From Malaciobacter pacificus (GTDB taxonomy: Bacteria; Campylobacterota; Campylobacteria; Campylobacterales; Arcobacteraceae): 64,000 nucleotides of DNA. The stretch is taken from the NCBI RefSeq assembly GCF_004214795.1, contig NZ_CP035928.1, positions 1,984,001-2,048,000 of the forward strand, in the 5' to 3' direction. Numbering within the stretch: the stretch's first letter is position 1; the number at the start of each line of letters is the position of its first letter. The notes under the pieces are model-generated. The model did no database searches. It was not told the origin of the DNA and worked only from the letters and a program-made list of their open reading frames with translations. Shown here in pieces: positions 14,804 through 23,623 of the stretch. Both the position numbers and the translations under genes were made by a program.

Positions 14804-16901
14804 TAAAACAATCAAAATAGCATTGGTAGGTCAACCTAATGTTGGAAAATCTATGCTTATTAACTCAATTTCTAATGCAAAACTAAAAGTAGGAAACTTT
14901 TCAGGTGTGACTGTTGCAAAAGAGGAAGTTTTCTTAGAGTATAAAAACTACAGATTTGAAATTACAGACCTACCTGGGTCATACTCTTTAACTAACTTTA
15001 CATTAGAAGAAAAAGTAACTAAAAGTTTTTTAGATAATTCTAACTATGACATAATTTTAAATGTAATTGACTCAACAAAGCTAGAAAGAAATTTATATTT
15101 AACAAGTGAACTTCTAGAATTAGATAAAAAAATGGTTATTGCTTTAAATATGACCGATGAAGCAAAAAAAGAGAAAATAGAAATTGATGAAAAACAACTA
15201 AGCAAAATTCTAGGTAAACCATGTATAAAAACTAGTGCTGCAAAAAATAGTGGAATTAGTGAATTATTAGATGAAATTATAAAAAAATTTGAATCTGAAA
15301 AATTACCTACAAAACTAATTTTTTCAGATGTAATTGAAGAAGAAATTACAAATATAGAAAATATTTTAGAAGAGAATGGATTTAAATCACAAGAGACATA
15401 TAGACAATTAGCAATCAAAATTTTAAAAGAGGATGAAGAAACCTATAAATTCTTTCATGACCATCCAATCTGGATAAAATTACAGCCAATAGTAAGTGAA
15501 GCTTTTGAACATATTGCACTTCATTATAATACAAAAAATATGGAAGATATTTTTAATGAAGAAAAACACTCCTTTTCAAAAGGTGCTGTTACAGAAACTC
15601 TAAAAGTTAAATTATCAAATAAAAAATCATTGACTGATAAAATTGATTCTATTTTAATTCATAAACTTTTTGGTATTCCTATTTTCTTATTTTTAATGTG
15701 GGGACTATTTCAACTTACTTTTGAAGTTGGAAATATTCCAATGGACTTAATTGATGCATTTTTTGCTAATTTAATTGATAATACAAAAAATATATTAGGG
15801 AATAATGAGATTAGTTCAATTATAGCTGATGGAGCGATAGCAGGAGTTGGCTCTGTAATTCTTTTCTTACCCAATATTGTAATACTATTTATAGGAATAG
15901 CACTTCTTGAAACAACTGGTTATATGAGTAGAGTTGCTTTTTTACTTGATGGTTTTTTTCATAAATTTGGGCTTCATGGTAAATCATTTATACCTTTAGT
16001 TACAGGCTTTGGATGCTCAGTTCCTGCTTATATGGCTGCTCGTACTTTAAAAAATGAAAAAGATAGATTACTAACTCTATTTATTATTGGGTTTATGTCT
16101 TGTGGAGCTAGACTTCCTATATATGTCTTATTTGTCGGAGCCTTTTTTAGTAATGAAAATGCCGGGAATATACTTTTTCTAATCTATATTTCTGGAGCAA
16201 TATTAGGTTTATTTGCAGCAAAAGTATTAAAAATTATAGTATTTAAAAGTGAAGATGAGCCTTTTGTAATGGAAATGCCAAAGTATAGAATGCCTTCATT
16301 AAAATTGATTTGGCATACTGTATCAAATCAAGCACTAATGTATTTAAAAAAAGCAGGAACTTATATATTAGCAGCATCACTCTTAATCTGGTTTGCATCA
16401 AATTATCCAAAACATTTAGAGTATGAGCAAACAATAGCCACTAAAATTGAGCAAGCATCAACTCAAGAAGAGAAAGCTATCTTAAGTAATAAACTTGCTC
16501 AATATAACCTTGAAAATTCATATCTTGGAATCATAGGTAAAACAACTGAACCACTTTTTGAGCCACTTGGATTTGATTGGAAAATGACAGTTGCCTTAGA
16601 AACAGGATTAGCAGCAAAAGAGATTGTAGTTTCAACTCTTGGTATTTTGTATGGACTAGGTGAAGAGAATGATGAGCAAAGTAAAGGGCTTATAGAAAAA
16701 ATAAGAACTAATATACCATTTGCTTCAGCTATTTCATTTATAGTATTTGTAATGATTTATTTGCCATGTTTAGCTGCATCAATGGTATTTGTAAAAGAAG
16801 CTGGTAGTTGGAAATATTTAGGCTATTTATTTATATTTACAACGACTACAGCTTGGATCATGTCATTTATAGCATATAATATAATTAATTTAATACTCTA
16901 A
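14796..16901 (+). CDS. feoB: Ferrous iron transporter B
   Basis: Inner-membrane Fe(II) transporter with an N-terminal G domain. G1 is GQPNVGKS (residues 10-17), G3 is DLPGS and G4 is NMTD. A helical GDI-like segment leads to the membrane part with two Gate domains. The metal-path cysteine is in VTGFGCSVPAYMAART. The ATG at 14796 has AGAAG six bases upstream. A TTG two codons earlier is less likely. The length (701) is normal. It is co-transcribed with feoA. The gene stops 2 bases before the convergent 16904 gene. Confidence 0.96.
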   Translation: MNNKTIKIALVGQPNVGKSMLINSISNAKLKVGNFSGVTVAKEEVFLEYKNYRFEITDLPGSYSLTNFTLEEKVTKSFLDNSNYDIILNVIDSTKLERNLYLTSELLELDKKMVIALNMTDEAKKEKIEIDEKQLSKILGKPCIKTSAAKNSGISELLDEIIKKFESEKLPTKLIFSDVIEEEITNIENILEENGFKSQETYRQLAIKILKEDEETYKFFHDHPIWIKLQPIVSEAFEHIALHYNTKNMEDIFNEEKHSFSKGAVTETLKVKLSNKKSLTDKIDSILIHKLFGIPIFLFLMWGLFQLTFEVGNIPMDLIDAFFANLIDNTKNILGNNEISSIIADGAIAGVGSVILFLPNIVILFIGIALLETTGYMSRVAFLLDGFFHKFGLHGKSFIPLVTGFGCSVPAYMAARTLKNEKDRLLTLFIIGFMSCGARLPIYVLFVGAFFSNENAGNILFLIYISGAILGLFAAKVLKIIVFKSEDEPFVMEMPKYRMPSLKLIWHTVSNQALMYLKKAGTYILAASLLIWFASNYPKHLEYEQTIATKIEQASTQEEKAILSNKLAQYNLENSYLGIIGKTTEPLFEPLGFDWKMTVALETGLAAKEIVVSTLGILYGLGEENDEQSKGLIEKIRTNIPFASAISFIVFVMIYLPCLAASMVFVKEAGSWKYLGYLFIFTTTTAWIMSFIAYNIINLIL

Positions 16902-16903
16902 AA

Positions 16904-17281
16904 TTATTTCAACTCAAATTGAGTTGAGTAATTTTTACCATCTTCTAAAACTACTTTAAAAGTCCAAAAACCTAACTCTCTACCATTTATATATCTGTAA
17001 TCATAAATTGAACCATGACCTGCTGGAATAATCATATCTCTTTCCCTAGATAATTCACCACTTGGAGAAATCCATTCAATTTTTATTTGCTTATCATAAC
17101 TTGTTCTTGTTACTTCAAATTTACATATAATTGAGTTTTCATCTTCAAGAATTAAACAATCTGCATTTGGTTCAATCTGTTCAAAAATTTCTTCTGAGAA
17201 ATTTTGATTTTCAACTGTTTGTTCTTCAGCATTTATGTTACATATAATTAAAAAAAGAGATAAAAGAATTATTTTAATCAT
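16904..17281 (-). CDS. Periplasmic protein, unknown, about 125 aa
   Basis: Residues 1-18 form a signal peptide (IILLSLFLIICNINAEE). The rest is an acidic linker and a beta-rich domain with RTSYDKQIKIEWISPSGE and a C-terminal WTFKVVLEDGKNYSTQFELK, which reads like a small Ig-like or carbohydrate-binding sandwich. The ATG at 17281 overlaps the end of the upstream membrane gene by 8 bases and starts right at the signal peptide. The longer in-frame extension would bury it. No family is named. Confidence 0.68.
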   Translation of the reverse strand: MIKIILLSLFLIICNINAEEQTVENQNFSEEIFEQIEPNADCLILEDENSIICKFEVTRTSYDKQIKIEWISPSGELSRERDMIIPAGHGSIYDYRYINGRELGFWTFKVVLEDGKNYSTQFELK

Positions 17282-17504
17282 TTTTATTCTCACTTTCAAA
17301 TTCATCAATATTCATATATTTTATAAGCAAATACTTTATAGGTGCATAAAGTGTAGTCATTAAAGCTACTGCTAAAACTAATTGGCCCATTTTAAAAAAT
17401 GCACTCGATTCTTCAAGTATAAGCATAATTAAATAATAACTTAATAAATAAGAAATTATAGCACAAATAATTCCTGAAACTATTACAACCATATTATAAT
17501 TCAT
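17274..17504 (-). CDS. Small inner-membrane protein, 76 aa
   Basis: Two hydrophobic helices (about residues 5-31 and 40-63) joined by a short loop, with an acidic tail (NIDEFESENKND). It overlaps bpt upstream by 11 bases and the periplasmic-protein gene downstream by 8. All three are probably one transcript. No family is recognised. Confidence 0.68.
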   Translation of the reverse strand: MNYNMVVIVSGIICAIISYLLSYYLIMLILEESSAFFKMGQLVLAVALMTTLYAPIKYLLIKYMNIDEFESENKND

Positions 17505-18231
17505 ATTTTTCCCATATTGTATCTTGATCTAAAGATGCTCTATTTTTTAAAACCTCAAAAGGATTATAAGACTCTTTATACCCCATAGAATAATGATCTT
17601 TAATCCAATATCCTAAATAAATATAAGGAATTTTCATCTCTTTTGCAATTTTTATTTGCGCAAGTACTGAAAACTTACCTATTGATAAATCTTGATAGTC
17701 ATGATCATAATAACAATAAATAGCCGAAATAGATTTAGGTAAAACATCAACTAAGGCAACACCAATTAACTTATCATCTCTAACATATAAAAACTCTTTT
17801 GCATACTCTTCTTTTGCATCTACATAAGATTTTATATATTCATTTGGCTCAATTGGAGAATATGGCCAATTCTTTTTCTCATTCATAAATTTATGATATT
17901 TATCATATAAATTTAAATGTTCCATTGTAATAGAAGGAGGTCTAATAAAAAGTTTTGTATCTTTATTTTTTGAAATAACTCTTTTTTCTGATTTTGAGAA
18001 TTTATAATTTGCAACATCAATTCTCATTGAAATACATTTTGTACAAGCTTTACACTCTGGTACAAAATGCATTTTTCCAAATCGTCTCCAACCTCTTTCT
18101 AACATTAGTTGATATTGCTCAGTAGAACAAGAATGAAGATATCTATATCTTATATCAGAGACCTGTTCATTAAAATAAGAACACTCTCTACCCTCTTCTA
18201 CAAATTCAATATCACGATTTAATATATGCAT
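17494..18231 (-). CDS. bpt: Aspartate/glutamate leucyltransferase
   Basis: Transfers leucine from Leu-tRNA to proteins with N-terminal Asp or Glu, making them ClpS/ClpAP substrates. The 245-residue protein has the N-terminal ATE domain (CSYFNEQVSDIRYRYLHSCS, RRFGKMHFVPECKACTKCISMRIDV) and the C-terminal domain (YIYLGYWIKDHYSMGYKESYNPFE). The Cys-rich CKACTKC segment is typical. Aat, ClpA and ClpS are encoded 15-19 kb away. It lies 2 bases after trpA on the same strand. Confidence 0.93.
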   Translation of the reverse strand: MHILNRDIEFVEEGRECSYFNEQVSDIRYRYLHSCSTEQYQLMLERGWRRFGKMHFVPECKACTKCISMRIDVANYKFSKSEKRVISKNKDTKLFIRPPSITMEHLNLYDKYHKFMNEKKNWPYSPIEPNEYIKSYVDAKEEYAKEFLYVRDDKLIGVALVDVLPKSISAIYCYYDHDYQDLSIGKFSVLAQIKIAKEMKIPYIYLGYWIKDHYSMGYKESYNPFEVLKNRASLDQDTIWEKYEL

Positions 18232-18233
18232 TT

Positions 18234-18989
18234 TTATTCGTTTATTTTTTGTTTTATCTCTTTAGCAATGCTAGTAATTTTTGATATTTTTTCAGCGTTT
18301 GATAAACTATCATCTATTAAATGTTTTACAAAAGCACTACCAACAATCACACCATCAACACCTTTTGCTTTTTCTTTACAAGTTTTTTCATCAACACCAA
18401 AACCTATGTATAGTGGTGTATTTGAATATTTTCTAACATTCTCAATAACTTTAGTTAAATCTTCACTTTGTCCACTTCCAGTGATTCCTGCATAAGCTAC
18501 CATATAAATAAATTTTTGTGCATTTTTTGTAACTTCTTCAATTCTTTCTTCACTGTGAGTTGGAGCTACAAATGAAATATTTACTTTGTTATATTTATCA
18601 AATAAAGCTTGTAAGTTTTGAGCCATTTCAAATGGAACATCTGGAATAATAGTTCCATTTATTCCATATTCATCTGCTTTTTGTAAGAATTTTTCAATAC
18701 CATAATGATAAAAAGGATTCATATATCCCATCCATAAAGTATCAATATCTTTTCCAATTTTAGAAGAGACTTCAAATAAGTCTTTTAATTTAAAACCATT
18801 ATTTAAAGCAATTAAATTTGCTTTTTCAATAACCGGACCATCGGCAACTGGGTCAGAAAAAGGAATACCTAATTCTAGAGTATCAACACCAGCATCTTTC
18901 ATATTATATGCTAAATCTACAGTAAATTCACTATCTGGCATTGAAGAAGTTATATAACCTACTAATTTTTTTTCAATATTTTCACTCAT
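18234..18989 (-). CDS. trpA: Tryptophan synthase alpha chain
   Basis: Cleaves indole-3-glycerol phosphate to indole and glyceraldehyde 3-phosphate. The catalytic Glu and Asp are in DTLELGIPFSDPVADGP. The phosphate-binding GFGV and GVIVGSAFVKHL motifs are in the C-terminal half. At 251 residues it is slightly short for the family. trpB is not adjacent, and the rest of the trp genes lie elsewhere. It is 84 bases downstream of eda and may be read from that operon or its own promoter. Confidence 0.95.
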   Translation of the reverse strand: MSENIEKKLVGYITSSMPDSEFTVDLAYNMKDAGVDTLELGIPFSDPVADGPVIEKANLIALNNGFKLKDLFEVSSKIGKDIDTLWMGYMNPFYHYGIEKFLQKADEYGINGTIIPDVPFEMAQNLQALFDKYNKVNISFVAPTHSEERIEEVTKNAQKFIYMVAYAGITGSGQSEDLTKVIENVRKYSNTPLYIGFGVDEKTCKEKAKGVDGVIVGSAFVKHLIDDSLSNAEKISKITSIAKEIKQKINE

Positions 18990-19073
18990 TAAAATATATC
19001 CTATTTACATTAATTGGATTTATTTTATCTAAATTGTACTTTTAATTTTATTGTTTTGATTTTAGCTTGATTT

Positions 19074-19700
19074 TTACTCTTTTATTTTTTCTAATCCCTC
19101 TTTACAAAGTTGAGTAATTTTGTCAAATTCTTTATTCTTTAACATATAGTCTGGAACTATCCAACTTCCACCAATACAAAGTACATTTTCTAACTCTAAA
19201 AACTCATTCATATTATCTAAGTTTACTCCACCAGTTGGACAAAATCTCATTTTAGGGAATGGCCCACCTAAGGCTTTTAGCATTTTAATTCCACCTACTA
19301 TTGAAGCTGGAAAAAGTTTACAGAAAAAAATATCATTGTTTTGGGCAAGCATAACTTCACTTGCAGTTGCAACACCTGGGACTAAAGTAATTTCGTGAAT
19401 ATGAGAAGCTTCTATTAATTCTTTTGAAATACCAGGAGAGAAGACAAACTTTGCACCAACTTTTTTTGCTTCAATTAAATCTTCCTCATTACATACTGTA
19501 CCTGCACCCACATTCATATCAGGAACTTCTTTTGCAATTAATTCTATAGCTTTTAAAGCGGTATTTGTTCTTAATGTAACTTCCATAATATCAATTCCAC
19601 CAGCTAATAAAGCTTTAGCTAATGGCACTGCATCATTTACATCTTTTATAACTATAACTGGTATAATTGGAGATAATCCAATAATTTTTTCTATACTCAT
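19074..19700 (-). CDS. eda: KDPG aldolase
   Basis: Splits 2-keto-3-deoxy-6-phosphogluconate to pyruvate and glyceraldehyde 3-phosphate, the last Entner-Doudoroff step. The Schiff-base lysine is in FFCKLFPASIVGG, and the catalytic Glu is in IMEVTLRT. CPTGGV, the phosphate-binding motif, is present. The length (208) is normal. The start overlaps the edd stop by 4 bases. It is the last gene of the eight-gene glucosylglycerate/Entner-Doudoroff operon. Confidence 0.96.
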   Translation of the reverse strand: MSIEKIIGLSPIIPVIVIKDVNDAVPLAKALLAGGIDIMEVTLRTNTALKAIELIAKEVPDMNVGAGTVCNEEDLIEAKKVGAKFVFSPGISKELIEASHIHEITLVPGVATASEVMLAQNNDIFFCKLFPASIVGGIKMLKALGGPFPKMRFCPTGGVNLDNMNEFLELENVLCIGGSWIVPDYMLKNKEFDKITQLCKEGLEKIKE

Positions 19701-21517
19701 GACCTTTCCTTTCCAACTAAATCAAAAATTGTAGCACCCTCTTCAGCACTACCCACATTTGCTCTAATAGTACTAAATAATTCTCTTCCAACTCCATGTT
19801 GGTTATCTTCAAAAGTTAAATTTGGAATCTTTCTTTTTTGTAGTTTTTCTTCATCAACTAAAAGATTTAATACTCCATTTTCAATATCCATTTCAATTAA
19901 ATCACCCTCTTTAACTTTTGAAATCAAACCGCCATCACTAGCTTCTGGTGTTAAGTGAATTGCACTAGCTACTTTTCCAGAAGCTCCTGACATTCTTCCA
20001 TCTGTTAAAATAGCTACTTTATAACCTCTATCTTGTAGTAATCCAAGTGGAGGCATAAGTTTATGAAGTTCAGGCATTCCATTTGATTTTGGACCTTGGA
20101 ATCTTACAACTGCAATAAAATCTTTTTCTAATTCACCTTTTTTAAATGCATTTTGTAACTCTTCTTGAGATTCAAAAACCATAGCTTTTTGTTTAAAATA
20201 CATATTACCTTTTTTAAGTGCAGAGGTTTTTATTACACATCGACCTAAATTTCCACTAAGTAATTTAAGTCCACCCTCACTGTAAAATGGTTTTTCAATA
20301 CTTGAAATTACATCCTCATTCCTAGAAACTTCAGGACCTTTTTGAAAATAAATCATATTTTTTTGAATAGTTGGTTCAACAATATAATTATCTAAGCCTT
20401 TTCCAACTATTGTTTGAACATCATTATGTACAAGACCTGCTTTTATAAGTTCGCTAATAACTACACTCATACCACCTGCATCTCTAAATGCATTTACATC
20501 AGCACTTCCATTTGGATACATTTTACAAAGTAATGGCGTAACTTTAGAAATAGCACCAAAGTCATCCCAAGTTAAAATAATACCAGCTGCTTTTGCCATA
20601 GCAATTAAGTGAATTGTATGATTTGATGAACCTCCAGTTGCCATAAGTCCAACAATTGCATTTACAAAACTCTTTTCATCTACAATATTACTAATAGAGA
20701 TTTTTTCTTGCGTCATTTGAAGTAAAACTTTTGCTGCTTTTTTTGTAAGCATATCCCTAAGTGGCGTATTTGTATTTACAAATGAGCTATTTGGAAGTTG
20801 TAATCCCATCATTTCAAGTAACATTTGATTTGAATTAGCAGTTCCATAAAAAGTACAAGTACCACTACTGTGATATGAACTTGCTTCTGCTTTAAACAAA
20901 GCATCTTTACTAACTTTACCTGCTGCAAACTCCTGTCTAATCTTTGCTTTTTGAGCATTTGAAATACCTGAAGGCATGGGTCCTGCTGGTACAAAAATAG
21001 TTGGTAAATGACCAAATGTAAGAGCAGATATTACAAGACCTGGAACAATTTTATCACAAACTCCCAGATAAAAAACTCCATCATAAACATTATGTGAAAG
21101 TCCAATTGCACTAGCCATTGCAATATTATCTCTACTAAACAAACTTAGTTCCATTCCTGTTTCACCTTGAGTAATACCATCACACATAGCAGGAACTCCC
21201 GAAGCAACTTGAGCAGTTGAACCTAAATCCATTAATGCTCTTTTAAGTAATGATGGATAAACACTATAAGGTTCATGTGCTGATAACATATCATTATAAG
21301 CTGTTACTATTGCCATATTTGCTGCATCAAATTTTGTTAAAGTCTCTTTTTCATAACTGTTCATAGGAGCAATTGCATGGGCTAAATTACTACAACCAAT
21401 TGAGTTTCTATTTACACCTTTACTTTTTTGCTGACTTACTCTATTTAAATATATTTTTCTACTTTTTGCACTTCTTTTTATAATATTATTTGTAACTTCT
21501 TGTATTATTTCATTCAT
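19697..21517 (-). CDS. edd: 6-Phosphogluconate dehydratase
   Basis: An IlvD/Edd-family iron-sulfur dehydratase making KDPG from 6-phosphogluconate. The 606-residue length matches Edd. Cluster-binding cysteines lie in CDGITQGETGMELS and the GVCDKIVPG segment. ATGGSSNHTIH and TDGRMSGASGKVASAIH are diagnostic, and the last of these is the Edd form of the C-terminal motif. It overlaps pgl and eda by 4 bases each, indicating translational coupling. Confidence 0.96.
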   Translation of the reverse strand: MNEIIQEVTNNIIKRSAKSRKIYLNRVSQQKSKGVNRNSIGCSNLAHAIAPMNSYEKETLTKFDAANMAIVTAYNDMLSAHEPYSVYPSLLKRALMDLGSTAQVASGVPAMCDGITQGETGMELSLFSRDNIAMASAIGLSHNVYDGVFYLGVCDKIVPGLVISALTFGHLPTIFVPAGPMPSGISNAQKAKIRQEFAAGKVSKDALFKAEASSYHSSGTCTFYGTANSNQMLLEMMGLQLPNSSFVNTNTPLRDMLTKKAAKVLLQMTQEKISISNIVDEKSFVNAIVGLMATGGSSNHTIHLIAMAKAAGIILTWDDFGAISKVTPLLCKMYPNGSADVNAFRDAGGMSVVISELIKAGLVHNDVQTIVGKGLDNYIVEPTIQKNMIYFQKGPEVSRNEDVISSIEKPFYSEGGLKLLSGNLGRCVIKTSALKKGNMYFKQKAMVFESQEELQNAFKKGELEKDFIAVVRFQGPKSNGMPELHKLMPPLGLLQDRGYKVAILTDGRMSGASGKVASAIHLTPEASDGGLISKVKEGDLIEMDIENGVLNLLVDEEKLQKRKIPNLTFEDNQHGVGRELFSTIRANVGSAEEGATIFDLVGKERS

Positions 21518-22155
21518 GTGTGATATACCTCCACTTGAATATCTTTGTCATTTAAAACTGCGCTAATTGGCATATTATAAATATCACTGTTTTTTAAAGC
21601 TTTTTGTAAAACTTGAAATTTTTGCTCACCTTCAATATGTAAAAATATATGTTCACAATTTTTAATAGCATATAATGTTGAACTAACTCTATTATAAGGA
21701 GCATTACTTGGTGTAATATTTATTGTTAAATCTTTAGTCTCAAAAGCCTCTTTTAATTTTTCATTATTAGGAAAAAGTGAAGCAGTATGAGCATCATTTC
21801 CCATTCCTAAGACAATAATATCAAAAGGGAATAAATCATTTTGATTTTGCATATTTATAAACTGAGCATCACTTGCTTTATTTTTCAAAAGATAAGTTTT
21901 AACTAAATTTTCATTACTATCTAAACTTGTTGCATCAACTACTCTTTCATCAACTAATCCAACTTTTACATTTGACCAATCTAGACTACAGTTTGAAAGC
22001 TTTTCAAATAGTTTTTTAGGAGTTGAACCACCTGATACTAAAATAGTTGCAAAGCCCTTTCTTAATATTTCTTTTTTTAAAATAATTGCAATTTGAGAGC
22101 TTAACTCTTCAACTAACTCACTACTTTCATCAAAAGCTTTTAATATACTACTCAT
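21514..22155 (-). CDS. pgl: 6-Phosphogluconolactonase
   Basis: Hydrolyses 6-phosphogluconolactone. The NagB/Pgl-type fold shows VSGGSTPKKLFEKL, VGLVDERVVD and IIVLGMGNDAHTASLFP, whose His is the expected catalytic residue. An in-frame start lies 9 codons upstream, but ATG at 22155 overlaps the zwf stop by 8 bases like other joints here and gives the usual start of the protein (213 residues). Confidence 0.93.
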   Translation of the reverse strand: MSSILKAFDESSELVEELSSQIAIILKKEILRKGFATILVSGGSTPKKLFEKLSNCSLDWSNVKVGLVDERVVDATSLDSNENLVKTYLLKNKASDAQFINMQNQNDLFPFDIIVLGMGNDAHTASLFPNNEKLKEAFETKDLTINITPSNAPYNRVSSTLYAIKNCEHIFLHIEGEQKFQVLQKALKNSDIYNMPISAVLNDKDIQVEVYHT

Positions 22156-23611
22156 CGTTCCAACTCCTACCATCTTGGGCAATTAACTGAATAGCTGCTG
22201 ATGGTCCAGAAGAACCTGAAGTATATGTTTTCATAGATGTAAGATTTTCACTCCATCCCTCAATTATTTTATCTGTCCACTTCCAAGCTGCTTCAACCTC
22301 ATCAAGTCTCATAAATAGTGTTGGATTAGCTCTAATTACATCTAAAATTAGTCTTTCATATGCATCAGGTTTTCTTTGAACATTATGTGGGAGATTCAGT
22401 TCTAATTCAACTGGTTGAAGTTTCATTGAAGCTCCAAGACCTGGAGTTTTATTCATAAGTTTTAACTCAATACTCTCTTTTGGTTGTAATGTGATTACTA
22501 ATTTATTTGAGATAATATTAGAGTTTTCATTTAAAAAAATTGAGTGTGGCATATCTTTAAACTGTATTACTATTTCAGAGTTTCTACTTTGAAGTCTTTT
22601 TCCACTTCTTATATAAAAAGGAACTCCACTCCATCTAAAATTATCAATATCAACTCTAATTGCTGCAAATGTTTCTGTATTTGAAGAGTCCAGTTTTAAA
22701 TCCTCTAAATACCCATCAACTGCTTTACCATTTGATGAACCTTTTGTATATTGGGCTCGCACAGTTTTTGTAGAAATATCTTTAGCTTCCATTTTTCTAA
22801 TTGAGCGTAAAACTTTTACTTTTTCATCTCTCACACTATTTGCTTCAAGTGAACAAGGAGGCTCCATAGCTACTAAACAAAGAAGTTGCATTAAATGGTT
22901 TTGAATCATATCCCTTAACGCTCCATAATCATTATAATAACCACCTCTTCCTTCAACACCTACACTTTCAGCAACTGTAATTTGAACATGATCAATACTA
23001 GAACTATCCCATAAGGGCATAAAGATTCTATTTGAAAATCTAAGTGCCATAATATTTTGAACAGTATCTTTACCTAAATAGTGATCTATTCTATATATCT
23101 GGTCTTCATCAAAAAACTCTAAAACCTTATTATTAATCACCCTTGAAGATTCTAAATCCTTTCCAAGAGGTTTTTCTAATACAACTCTAGAATTTTCATT
23201 TATTAAATCCCATTCATGTAACGCTTGGCAGATTGTTCCAAAAAAATCAGGAGAAGTAGATAGATAGTTTATTCTATCTCTGTCTTCATACAAACTAAGA
23301 CTTTTCTTTAAAGCTTCATAATCATTAATATCAGAAAAATCTACTTTTACAAAAAATAGCTGTTTTTGAAATTTTTGAAAAAAATCTTCATCAAAATCAT
23401 CATCAACCAAAAACTCTTTTAACTTCTCTTTTACTAAATTCTCATGTTCAACTTGAGAAATATCCCTTCTTGAAACAGTGATTATTCTACTTTGGCTTGA
23501 AATATATCCATTTTGTCCTAGATGATAAAGTGCTGGCATTAGTTTCCTAAATGCCAAATCACCATGACCTCCAAATAAAATAAAATCACACAAGTTATCT
23601 TTGGTACTCAT
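22148..23611 (-). CDS. zwf: Glucose-6-phosphate 1-dehydrogenase
   Basis: Oxidises glucose 6-phosphate, giving NAD(P)H. The dinucleotide motif is GGHGDLAFRKLMPAL near the N-terminus. The active-site segment is IYRIDHYLGKDTVQN, and later RSGKRLQ is also typical. The length (487) is normal. It lies 12 bases after the GH13 phosphorylase gene and overlaps pgl, feeding glucose released from glucosylglycerate into the Entner-Doudoroff route. A hexokinase is not in the cluster. Confidence 0.96.
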   Translation of the reverse strand: MSTKDNLCDFILFGGHGDLAFRKLMPALYHLGQNGYISSQSRIITVSRRDISQVEHENLVKEKLKEFLVDDDFDEDFFQKFQKQLFFVKVDFSDINDYEALKKSLSLYEDRDRINYLSTSPDFFGTICQALHEWDLINENSRVVLEKPLGKDLESSRVINNKVLEFFDEDQIYRIDHYLGKDTVQNIMALRFSNRIFMPLWDSSSIDHVQITVAESVGVEGRGGYYNDYGALRDMIQNHLMQLLCLVAMEPPCSLEANSVRDEKVKVLRSIRKMEAKDISTKTVRAQYTKGSSNGKAVDGYLEDLKLDSSNTETFAAIRVDIDNFRWSGVPFYIRSGKRLQSRNSEIVIQFKDMPHSIFLNENSNIISNKLVITLQPKESIELKLMNKTPGLGASMKLQPVELELNLPHNVQRKPDAYERLILDVIRANPTLFMRLDEVEAAWKWTDKIIEGWSENLTSMKTYTSGSSGPSAAIQLIAQDGRSWNDE

Positions 23612-23623
23612 AATATTTACCTT

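Noticed and set aside
16915-16931. Inverted repeat CAACTCAA/TTGAGTTG near the feoB end
   Set aside because: The arms are separated by a single base and it lies in the coding end of the convergent gene, so it is unlikely to fold as a terminator.
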